64,000 bases of DNA from a virus: positions 24,325 through 88,324 of the IMG/VR virus record IMGVR_UViG_3300044644_000945; one strand, 5' to 3'. Below the pieces are notes generated by a model that was not told where the DNA came from, did no database searches, and saw only the letters and a program-made list of their open reading frames with translations. Of this stretch, positions 50,411-58,675 are shown one piece after another. Both the position numbers and the translations under genes were made by a program. The number at the start of each line of letters is the position of its first letter. Within the stretch, counting starts at the first letter, position 1.

Positions 50411-51058
50411 ATGTCTTGTACTAACCCTAATTGTAATCCTGGATGTGGCTGTAATAATTGCTGTCCTCCAGTTCCACCACCAGTTCCACCTACACCTCCT
50501 ATATGTATAGGTGAAAATTGTGTTGAACATTATGATGGTGCTTGTGTAATATATACAGGTCCAAGCATTACTTGTGTAGGTATTCAAACTAACAATAGTA
50601 TAAATACTATTATACAAACTTTAGCAACTAGAATTTGTAATTGTTGTTTAAATGATATTTTAATAATTGAAAAATCAGCAAGCAATTTAACTCCAGTTGT
50701 TAATTCTGAATTGACATTTACAATTGTTGTAACTAATACAACTAATGTAAATGTTACAAATGTTATTGTTACAGATGTATTAGATGAATGTTTTGAATTG
50801 GTAAGTCATACTGTTACAAATGGTACATGGAATGCACCTACTTGGACAATTGGTACAATGGCAGCTTTACAAGTTTCTACATTAACAATAGTTGTAAAAC
50901 CTACATGTTATGGTTCATATGAAAATGTTGCAACATTAACTTCTGATCAAACAGAAGAATTAGAATCAAGTGTTACTGTTTGTACAAATTGTTGTCAAAA
51001 TCCATTAACAGAATTATTAAATAGAAGTCTGTTACCAACAACTGAATTTTATGAGTAA
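50411..51058 (+). CDS. fibre-like protein with DUF11-type domain
   Basis: This 215-aa protein has a Cys/Pro-rich start, the shared motif ACVIYTGPSITCVGIQTNNS (about 41-60), then a DUF11-type beta domain (NSELTFTIVVTNTTNVNVTN, then VIVTDVLDECFELVSHT) of about 100 residues. Its last residues NPLTELLNRSLLP recur in a separate 26-aa gene just downstream. A virion surface protein is likely. Confidence 0.65.
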   Translation: MSCTNPNCNPGCGCNNCCPPVPPPVPPTPPICIGENCVEHYDGACVIYTGPSITCVGIQTNNSINTIIQTLATRICNCCLNDILIIEKSASNLTPVVNSELTFTIVVTNTTNVNVTNVIVTDVLDECFELVSHTVTNGTWNAPTWTIGTMAALQVSTLTIVVKPTCYGSYENVATLTSDQTEELESSVTVCTNCCQNPLTELLNRSLLPTTEFYE

Positions 51059-51116
51059 AAAGGATGGTAGAGAAGAAATATCTAAATGATTATTAACAAT
51101 TAAAAAAATAAATAAA

Positions 51117-51197
51117 ATGAGCAATCCAGTATCAACTTGTGTGAATCCTTTAATAGCATTATTAAACAGATCACTTTTACCAAGTACAACACCTTAA
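51117..51197 (+). CDS. 26-aa gene repeating the end of the DUF11 protein
   Basis: An ATG at 51117, behind AAATAAATAAA-type sequence like the starts of neighbouring genes, opens 26 codons. The product ends CVNPLIALLNRSLLPSTTP, close to the C-terminus of the preceding protein (CQNPLTELLNRSLLPTTEF). It is either a remnant of a duplicated fibre gene or a real peptide. Confidence 0.4.
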   Translation: MSNPVSTCVNPLIALLNRSLLPSTTP

Positions 51198-51222
51198 TAT
51201 TAATTATAAAAATAAAAATAAA

Positions 51223-51816
51223 ATGGCTGATTTAAACACTATTAAAGCTAACATAGAAACATACCTTGATGCAGGGTTTTTTGATGTAGAATGTAACACA
51301 TGTTGTCCTGAATGTGGAAACATTTATGTATTTGCAAATGCAGAAATATTTTTAACATGGGCAGAAGCTGTAGGAGCAACAGTTAATCCTGGAGATGATC
51401 CTATTATTTCAGAAACTCCATGTTGCTATGAAAGATGTATTACAGAATTATACGAGTATGTAGGTTCTGCAGAAAACATTGAAAGAATATTAGATACTGG
51501 AATTGCAGAATATTCTACAATACAAGGAAAATCTTTTGTATGTCTTTTATTAGATTTTGCTGATGAAAATGATTTATCTGGAGATGATTTAACAGAATTA
51601 CTTTTGTCTATTCTTGATTTAGGTATTGTTGTTAGTTGCATTAATGGTAACACAGTAGTATCTAGTGTATCAGAGTGGACTAAATGGGCACAAGCAGCAT
51701 TAGAAAGTCCTATTATTACGTGTAAAAATGCTTGTTGTTTAACTACAACAGGTGGCTTACTAAAAAATTTACAACTTGCTGAGGCATTAGGATGGCTTCC
51801 TAATAATGGAGGATAA
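51223..51816 (+). CDS. hypothetical Cys-rich virion-region protein
   Basis: This 197-aa protein is acidic with about 14 cysteines (FFDVECNTCCPECGNIYVF at residues 18-36). It is helical in the second half. No match is recognised; it belongs to the fibre gene group by place and Cys content. Confidence 0.6.
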   Translation: MADLNTIKANIETYLDAGFFDVECNTCCPECGNIYVFANAEIFLTWAEAVGATVNPGDDPIISETPCCYERCITELYEYVGSAENIERILDTGIAEYSTIQGKSFVCLLLDFADENDLSGDDLTELLLSILDLGIVVSCINGNTVVSSVSEWTKWAQAALESPIITCKNACCLTTTGGLLKNLQLAEALGWLPNNGG

Positions 51817-51846
51817 TTAATATCAAACTAACAATATAAAACTAGC

Positions 51847-54813
51847 ATGTATCCAAATAATAACTGCAATGATTGTCCTGATTGTCCTGGTACTATAACA
51901 CCATTACCACTTCCAGATTTATCTGGACTTTGTGGTGATGAGTATAATGCTGCTTGTGTAATATATACAGGTGAAGATATAGATTGTTTGGGTATAGAAT
52001 CAGGAATGACTTTCTTAGAAGTATTAAACATTTTTAATAATGCATTGCCTATATGTGATTGTTGTGAAAAAATACCACAAAATTGTGTAGTTAGTGGATG
52101 GGGACCATGGGGTCCATGTGAATGTTATTATGAAGATGAGTTATTAGTATGTGGTAGAAGAAAACGTGAAAAAACTATTATCACTCCTCCTGCAAATGGT
52201 GGTACTCCTTGTCCACCTTTAGTTGAATATGAACCATGTGATGTTCCAGATGTATGTTTTACTTTTGGTAGTTATATATGTGACACAGATCCTAACTCTA
52301 CACAAATATTAGAATCTCCTGCAGGTTTGTTTAATGGTAAACCATATTATTTGTTAGAATTTGATTGTGAAGCTTCTGATCTTTATGTTTGGTATAACAG
52401 TACTACATTATTATGGCATATAACACCTGTTTTGGGTACTACTAATGCTTTATATCAAACATTAAATAATGGTGGTAACTATTTACCAATAAGTAATAAT
52501 ACTACACAAAGATGGAGTTTTGTTGAAGGAGGTAATAATTATTTAATTACTACACAGACAACAACATGTCCTGATGTAAATATTTGTTTTGAATTTTATT
52601 GGGCAGATGAAAATTTTGGAGATTTAACTTTTTATGCAAACATTGCGCCTATAAATTTAGGTGAAGGAAGTTATCCTATTTATAATTGGTCATATGAAGT
52701 ACCAGAACCAGGTGGTCCAATAGTATTAGATATTACTGTTTCATACGATCTTACTGAACAAAAATGGGTTTTTATAGTTCAAGATAATATGGGTGGAGAT
52801 CCTTTAATATGGAGCACTTTAGATACAAATACTTTTTATCCTTTTAGTACAACAACTATTGAGTGGCAATCAGTTGAAAACATAGAAGTTTATTATCTTG
52901 AAATGGTATCATCAACACAAGATGCTTGTGTTCAACCACCAGATGTTGATTGTGTATGGACTTGTACAGCTTGGAGTGCTTGTAATGCAGGTTGTACACA
53001 AACGCGTGTTTGTACTATAACTACACAAGCTTCAGGTAATGGTGTATGTTTACCATCACCTCCTACACAGCAATCATGTTGTGAACCAAGTTGTCCTCAA
53101 CCTCTTTCTCCTACTGTAGTTATATCTGGTACTAATGTACTTGTAACATTTACAGCTGTACCTGGCGCAGTAGGTTATACTTTAACATATAGTGCTACAG
53201 GTGGTAATCCTACATCATTATCAAGTTCATTACCATCATTTAGTTTTCCATGGGTGTGTGGTGTAACTTACAATGGTTCTATTACTACAAATTGTGGAAC
53301 TTTAACTAGTGACCCTACAAATTTTATTATTGAAATACCACCATGTCCTCAACCTCAGTTGTGTAATGGCGATCCTTTAAGATTTGTTTTAGGTAATGTA
53401 AATACTCCACGATCAGGTATAATAAAAATAGAAAGTGCTGCTGGGGATCTTAATCCAGCATTTCCTGTTTTAAATAATTCTAGTGGTACACAACCTAATA
53501 ATCCAACTTTTTATACTTCTGAACTTGCACAAGATGGTATTTTTATTGGTACTCTAGTAAACATTAATGTATCTGATCAAAATGGTGCATACTCATCACC
53601 TGCTATAATAAAATTAAATTGTAGTTCTACATCTTCAATATTTCTTGGTGAAATAAATAGAACTTTTAATGCAGGAGGCTCTTTTCAAGCATTTGGACCA
53701 GCTACAGGAGCAACATATGTTCCAATAGTACGTGCAATAAAATATCATAAACCTACAAATACTATATATGTAGGAGGATTGTTTGGTAAATATAAAGGTG
53801 TCTCATGTTCAAGAAATCTTGTATGTTTAGATGCTACTACAGGTGCAATTAAACCAACAAGTTATTTTAAATTAGGGATTCCAGGAATAGGTGAATTTAA
53901 TCCAGTCATTAATCCTGAACCTCGTGTATATGATATTCAATTTGATGAATCAGATCCTTTAAGTACAAAATTAGTAATAGCAGGAGCATTTAATGCTCAT
54001 ACAAGTTCTACTAATGTAGTTACTCTAGTACACAACATAGTAAGAATTAATTTAGATGGAACAATTGATCCAACATTTGCTATTACAAATACAAGTTTTT
54101 CTGCACAACAATCTCAACGTGATACTAGTTCTGGACTCATAATAGCTCCTTCATTTGTAAAAACAATATATGTTGATGCAATAGGTGACATATATGCAGG
54201 TGGAGCTTTTTATACTTATAAGGGATCACCTGCATATAATATTGTTAAAATTAAAAAGAATGGAAATAAAGCTCCAAGTTCAGAATTTTTAACTGGATCA
54301 GGATTTGCAACAATAACAAGTTTAGGTGCTATTACTAATTCAGGTTGGTTTAGACCATGGCTAGATGGAACAATAAATTATGGCACACCTACAACAACAC
54401 AACATGGAGTATCTGTAGATAAAATAGTACCTCATATAAATGGAATATTAGTAACAGGTAATTTTGCAATGTATAATAGTTTTGATGTTCCTGTTGATAG
54501 AGCAAATGGTTTAATTAAACTTAACATTGATGGATCAAAAGATACATCTTTTACTATTGATGATACAACAGTTTTACCAACTTTTTCTCTTAATACAACA
54601 GGTAGATGTGGGTATGATGTACGTGTTCTCAATGACAATAGCATTTTATTTGCAGGATATTTAACAACTTATCTAGGAACGCCAGGTGGTTCAAAAGGAT
54701 ATTATATTCTTAACTCTGATGGAACTGTCAATGGTACTTATTCATTTACTGCAACACCTCCTTCTGGTGGATTACCTATATTTTTTAATCATATTGCATC
54801 ATATTTTTATTAA
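51847..54813 (+). CDS. large fibre or adhesin with thrombospondin type 1 and delta-60 repeats
   Basis: This 988-aa protein has, in order: a Cys/Pro start with the shared motif ACVIYTGEDIDCLGIESG (36-53); a thrombospondin type 1 (TSP1) repeat at about 80-131 (SGWGPWGPCECYY ... CGRRKREKT ... CPPLVEYEPC); two beta domains; a second TSP1-like repeat at 369-412 (CVWTCTAWSACNAGCTQTRV); an FN3-like part at about 420-500; and delta-60-type beta-propeller repeats from about 600 (e.g. NTIYVGGLFGKYKG and DIYAGGAFYTYKG). It is probably the main host-binding fibre. Confidence 0.75.
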   Translation: MYPNNNCNDCPDCPGTITPLPLPDLSGLCGDEYNAACVIYTGEDIDCLGIESGMTFLEVLNIFNNALPICDCCEKIPQNCVVSGWGPWGPCECYYEDELLVCGRRKREKTIITPPANGGTPCPPLVEYEPCDVPDVCFTFGSYICDTDPNSTQILESPAGLFNGKPYYLLEFDCEASDLYVWYNSTTLLWHITPVLGTTNALYQTLNNGGNYLPISNNTTQRWSFVEGGNNYLITTQTTTCPDVNICFEFYWADENFGDLTFYANIAPINLGEGSYPIYNWSYEVPEPGGPIVLDITVSYDLTEQKWVFIVQDNMGGDPLIWSTLDTNTFYPFSTTTIEWQSVENIEVYYLEMVSSTQDACVQPPDVDCVWTCTAWSACNAGCTQTRVCTITTQASGNGVCLPSPPTQQSCCEPSCPQPLSPTVVISGTNVLVTFTAVPGAVGYTLTYSATGGNPTSLSSSLPSFSFPWVCGVTYNGSITTNCGTLTSDPTNFIIEIPPCPQPQLCNGDPLRFVLGNVNTPRSGIIKIESAAGDLNPAFPVLNNSSGTQPNNPTFYTSELAQDGIFIGTLVNINVSDQNGAYSSPAIIKLNCSSTSSIFLGEINRTFNAGGSFQAFGPATGATYVPIVRAIKYHKPTNTIYVGGLFGKYKGVSCSRNLVCLDATTGAIKPTSYFKLGIPGIGEFNPVINPEPRVYDIQFDESDPLSTKLVIAGAFNAHTSSTNVVTLVHNIVRINLDGTIDPTFAITNTSFSAQQSQRDTSSGLIIAPSFVKTIYVDAIGDIYAGGAFYTYKGSPAYNIVKIKKNGNKAPSSEFLTGSGFATITSLGAITNSGWFRPWLDGTINYGTPTTTQHGVSVDKIVPHINGILVTGNFAMYNSFDVPVDRANGLIKLNIDGSKDTSFTIDDTTVLPTFSLNTTGRCGYDVRVLNDNSILFAGYLTTYLGTPGGSKGYYILNSDGTVNGTYSFTATPPSGGLPIFFNHIASYFY

Positions 54814-54854
54814 TATTATCAGAAATGGTTTGTTGGTTTTCCATATTCTGAGGA

Positions 54855-54888
54855 ACTTCCCTCGCTGTTATGCGAGGGTTGTTTTTTT
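54855..54888 (+). terminator. intrinsic terminator after the large fibre gene
   Basis: The perfect stem CCCTCGC/GCGAGGG with a six-base loop, extended by AAC/GTT, runs into seven T. Confidence 0.95.
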
Positions 54889-54931
54889 ATAAAAACTTTT
54901 TACTACATTTGTATAACTCTAAATAATTGAT

Positions 54932-56200
54932 ATGAAAATCATTAGCAAATTAGTTTACCAAGGATTAATAAGAAAAAAGTCTAATCAAGAAGAAGCAGAC
55001 AGACTAGGTTTATCTTTTCATGATTACATGTGGTTTAAGAAAAGAACATTAGATGTTATAAAAAATATAGCAGATGATCAAGTACTAGATGATAATTTTT
55101 TTAAAAATATTGATAGTAAAATATTAAAAGAAAAAAATGAAGAATCTAAAGTAATTGAAACACATCAGAACTTAGATACTGGTACAAGTAAGATAACAGG
55201 TATATCTAGTACAGAACCAAAAACACCTGATGAGATAATTAAAATACTAGGCATTGATACTAGGATATGGAAGTTGTCACAGTTTTGGAACAAAGAACAA
55301 AATAATAAATGGTTAGTATCAGCATTAATAACAAGACTTCCACAAGAACAAGTAGCTCAAAATTCTTTTATAGAAGAGTTGTCTAAATATGAACTACCAA
55401 CCTATGATAAAATAAACCCTGCACACTTAAATGAAACATCTTCAGAAAAAGTATGTGGGGTTATTTCTTTACAAGACTTACACTTTGGTAAACCTGGTAA
55501 TGAAAACATGGGTGTAGTTATGGATAAAGCCATATGCTACTTAATAGGTAAAGCATATTCAAATTATAATCTTGAAAAAATAGTATTTGTAATAGGTCCA
55601 GATACACTTAACATGGACACATTTGATGGTACTACTACAAAAGGAACTCCTGTAGAAAATTCAGAAACAGCTACTAAAGCATACATGAAAGCATTTGATG
55701 CTATATGTCTAGCAATAGGTAAGATAAAACACTTTTGTGATAATCTTGAAGTTGTATTTATTCCAGGCAATCATGATAGATTATCCTCTTTTCATTTGAT
55801 ACATGCAGTGTCACAAGTGTTTAAACTTACTCCAGAAATAGTATTTAACACAACATACAAAGAAAGAAAAGTTGTAATGTACTATGACAACATGATTGCT
55901 ATTGAGCATGGTGATGTATCTTCTAAAAATAATCCTTTAGTATTTGCTACTGAATTTCCAAAAGAGTGGGGATCTTCTAAACATAGATTCTTATATACAG
56001 GACATTATCATGGTAGAAAAACAAAAGAAGTAATTACTGAGAATGAAGAACAAGGATTTATTACTAGAATAATTCCTGCACTAACTTCATCAGATTATTA
56101 TCATTATCATAACAAATGGACAGGTAATCAACGCGCAGCTATCATACATATACATGAAGCAAACAAAGGTTTGATATCTGAATTTGTATTCACAATATAA
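54932..56200 (+). CDS. calcineurin-like metallophosphoesterase
   Basis: This 422-aa protein has the phosphoesterase motifs from about residue 180: SLQDLHFG (D-x-H), GPDTLNMD in the place of GDxxx, FIPGNHDR, then IAIEHGD and TGHYHGR. The N-terminal 150 residues are charged and include a likely HTH (QEEADRLGLSFHDYMWFKKR). Its place among tail genes is unusual for a repair nuclease; a role at DNA entry or in virion maturation is possible but unsupported. Confidence 0.8.
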   Translation: MKIISKLVYQGLIRKKSNQEEADRLGLSFHDYMWFKKRTLDVIKNIADDQVLDDNFFKNIDSKILKEKNEESKVIETHQNLDTGTSKITGISSTEPKTPDEIIKILGIDTRIWKLSQFWNKEQNNKWLVSALITRLPQEQVAQNSFIEELSKYELPTYDKINPAHLNETSSEKVCGVISLQDLHFGKPGNENMGVVMDKAICYLIGKAYSNYNLEKIVFVIGPDTLNMDTFDGTTTKGTPVENSETATKAYMKAFDAICLAIGKIKHFCDNLEVVFIPGNHDRLSSFHLIHAVSQVFKLTPEIVFNTTYKERKVVMYYDNMIAIEHGDVSSKNNPLVFATEFPKEWGSSKHRFLYTGHYHGRKTKEVITENEEQGFITRIIPALTSSDYYHYHNKWTGNQRAAIIHIHEANKGLISEFVFTI

Positions 56201-56233
56201 GATACTTTCAAAAATCCTTTAATATCTACATAA

Positions 56234-56258
56234 TTTTTAGTAAATTCTTAATGTATAC
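56234..56258 (+). promoter_or_regulatory. promoter-like element, copy B
   Basis: TTTTTAGTAAATTCTTAATG, then TATAC, stands just before the ATG at 56262 and matches the element at 47737-47765 over more than 15 positions. It follows the phosphoesterase gene directly, so it would start the tail operon. Confidence 0.4.
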
Positions 56259-56261
56259 TGT

Positions 56262-56846
56262 ATGAATGAAATAAGAAAACCAGATTTAAATGCACCTAGG
56301 TTTAGAAAAACAAGTTGTAATATACTGAATGCTGAGTTCATAGAAAATTTAAAATTGAAATTTCCTCAGTATGAGCATCTTACATCAGATGAAATAAAAA
56401 ACATCATACACTGTTTTAATGATAATGTTTGGAAAACAGTAATTGAAGAAAGAGATGGTGTAGAATTACCATCACAAATTGGTCATATGTTTATTGGTAC
56501 ATGTCCTGCTGCTAAAAAGAGATACAACATGGACATGAAAACAAGTCTAGAATATATGCAAAAAATAAAGCATAGAAACTGGGAAAGTGATCAACATATA
56601 GCAAAGATATTTTTTACAACCTTTGCTAATAAGTATAGGTTTAAGAATCATGAACTGTGGGCATTTGATGCTACTAGAGATTTTAGCAGAACAGTAAGTG
56701 CAACATATCCAACTAACTGGAAAAAATATGTAGAAGTTGATCCTCGCATGAAAATCTCAAAAGTCTTTAATAGAGATAACTATTACAGAGAAAGAGAAGA
56801 ATCAGCAAAAGACCTTTTACAAGATTATAATGAATTTGACATATAA
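56262..56846 (+). CDS. hypothetical tail-region protein
   Basis: This 194-aa protein is basic and helical (MNEIRKPDLNAPRFRKTSCN...). I recall similar proteins in Bacteroidota phages between fibre and tail genes, but no function. It is 5 bases before the 223-aa gene. Confidence 0.6.
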   Translation: MNEIRKPDLNAPRFRKTSCNILNAEFIENLKLKFPQYEHLTSDEIKNIIHCFNDNVWKTVIEERDGVELPSQIGHMFIGTCPAAKKRYNMDMKTSLEYMQKIKHRNWESDQHIAKIFFTTFANKYRFKNHELWAFDATRDFSRTVSATYPTNWKKYVEVDPRMKISKVFNRDNYYREREESAKDLLQDYNEFDI

Positions 56847-56851
56847 AGATT

Positions 56852-57523
56852 ATGATAGCAATAGGTGAAGTTTTATCAAGAGTACGTAATCAAGTTAAGG
56901 GATCCAAACAAGATGCATTCCTTACTGATAGATACTTGTATTCTTTAGTTATGAAGCATGCAAAAATGCTCATAAGAAGACAAGACATACAAAATAAAAT
57001 CATGAAGTTTAATGCTGTATTTCAAGTATTAAACTTTGTTGAATTGATAGAAGTAGATAGAGCTGAATCTCAATGTCATTGCATTACTACAGGTTGTACA
57101 TTCAAGCGTACAAAAGAAAGAGTGCCTCGCGCATTTGAAGGCATATTTGGACCACTATTTAGATCAGTGACCTCAATAGACCTTTCAGAAGAAGTAGTTC
57201 CTACATTCCCTTCTGTGTTCCAAAAAATGGTAAATCAAAAAACATTCAAGTATAATAAAAAGAAATACTATTGGTATCTTGATGGATATGTATATTTTCC
57301 TAACTTAGAATGGGATGCAGTAAGAATAGAAGGATTATTTGAAGGAGATATAAGTCGTTATAATTGTGATACTACAGATGACTGTGCTTACATACAAGAT
57401 ACTATGTTTACAATACCAGAATACTTATATTCAGAAATAGAACAGCTTGTTGTAAAAGACTTATATGGAATGATGAATGTACCACAAGACAATCAACAAG
57501 ATAATAAAAACATTGTAAAATAA
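56852..57523 (+). CDS. candidate tail or connector protein
   Basis: This 223-aa protein has a helical start and a beta-rich remainder (KKYYWYLDGYVYFPNLEWDA). Size and order suit one of the connector or ring proteins of crAss-like phages. No motif confirms it. Confidence 0.5.
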   Translation: MIAIGEVLSRVRNQVKGSKQDAFLTDRYLYSLVMKHAKMLIRRQDIQNKIMKFNAVFQVLNFVELIEVDRAESQCHCITTGCTFKRTKERVPRAFEGIFGPLFRSVTSIDLSEEVVPTFPSVFQKMVNQKTFKYNKKKYYWYLDGYVYFPNLEWDAVRIEGLFEGDISRYNCDTTDDCAYIQDTMFTIPEYLYSEIEQLVVKDLYGMMNVPQDNQQDNKNIVK

Positions 57524-57529
57524 TATATC

Positions 57530-58675
57530 ATGCCATTAACTGAACCTAAATATAGAACCTTTGATGATTTAATGGACAGTGTTAAAATTGATTTATACAC
57601 TTATGATCTTGAAGGTCTTTTAAATCCTCAACAAATGATCAAAGTTGCAATGCGTTGTAACTATGATTTAGGATTGCGCATTAACATGCAAAAGTCTAGA
57701 ATAATAGATATACGTAAAGGAAAGGGTAAAGTTCCAGAAGACATGGATGTGTTAAACTTTGCTTTAGTATGTGAAGATAGATTAGTATCTGAAATTCCTA
57801 GTTATAATAAAACATATACTGAAGGTATTCTTGAAGGAGTTATATTAGCTCAAAACTTTTTAGAGCCAAGGTTTGTTAATCAATCTACAATATACACAGA
57901 TGTTACATTAGGTATGAATGTGATTAATCATCAGTTACATACTATGAATGTAGTAATACAAGCTTTTGCAACTGATGGTAGTTTACTAGATTTTGATGTT
58001 ACTGTTTTAGATATGGACAATGTAAGACTATACTCTGAATCAGTTCAAACAATAATAGGTGTTAAGATTGTTGTAATGGGTGCTAAAATAAGTACTGTTG
58101 GTACTGGTTCAGGAACTTGTCCTGCATTACTTGACTGTGCTGCAGATGGTACACCTAGAGTTTATTACACAACAAATGGTAGAAGAAATGAAAGCAGAAA
58201 TCCTGTAAGACTTCATATATACAAAACTGAATCATTATCTCCTGAATGTAGAGAAGATTATGATGCAAGAATGGATGATAGTTTTATAACAGGATTAGGT
58301 AGAAAAAAAGGTAACTACTATGATGCATATTTAAAGAATGGATTCTTACATGTTAACTTTGATGAAGGAGTTGTATTTTTAAATTACCAATCAGTTATGG
58401 AAGATGATGATGGTAATTTACTTGTATTAGATAATCCATATACAAATGAGTATTATGAGTATGCATTAAAGCAACGTATATTTGAAAACTTATTTATGGC
58501 AGGTGAACCTGTACAAAATCATTTACAACTAATGAGTGGTCAATTAAGAGCTGCAAGAAACAATGCTTTGTCTTTTGTTAATACTCCTGATTTTGCTGAG
58601 ATGAAAAAACTACATGATATGAACAGAAAAGCTCAATATCATAATTATTATAATATGTTCAAAAATTATTTATAA
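57530..58675 (+). CDS. candidate tail or connector protein
   Basis: This 381-aa protein is mixed alpha/beta and ends in a helical segment. It is one of three consecutive genes leading to the 1517-aa tail protein, whose start overlaps its stop by 1 base. A virion role is inferred from this coupling. Confidence 0.55.
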   Translation: MPLTEPKYRTFDDLMDSVKIDLYTYDLEGLLNPQQMIKVAMRCNYDLGLRINMQKSRIIDIRKGKGKVPEDMDVLNFALVCEDRLVSEIPSYNKTYTEGILEGVILAQNFLEPRFVNQSTIYTDVTLGMNVINHQLHTMNVVIQAFATDGSLLDFDVTVLDMDNVRLYSESVQTIIGVKIVVMGAKISTVGTGSGTCPALLDCAADGTPRVYYTTNGRRNESRNPVRLHIYKTESLSPECREDYDARMDDSFITGLGRKKGNYYDAYLKNGFLHVNFDEGVVFLNYQSVMEDDDGNLLVLDNPYTNEYYEYALKQRIFENLFMAGEPVQNHLQLMSGQLRAARNNALSFVNTPDFAEMKKLHDMNRKAQYHNYYNMFKNYL

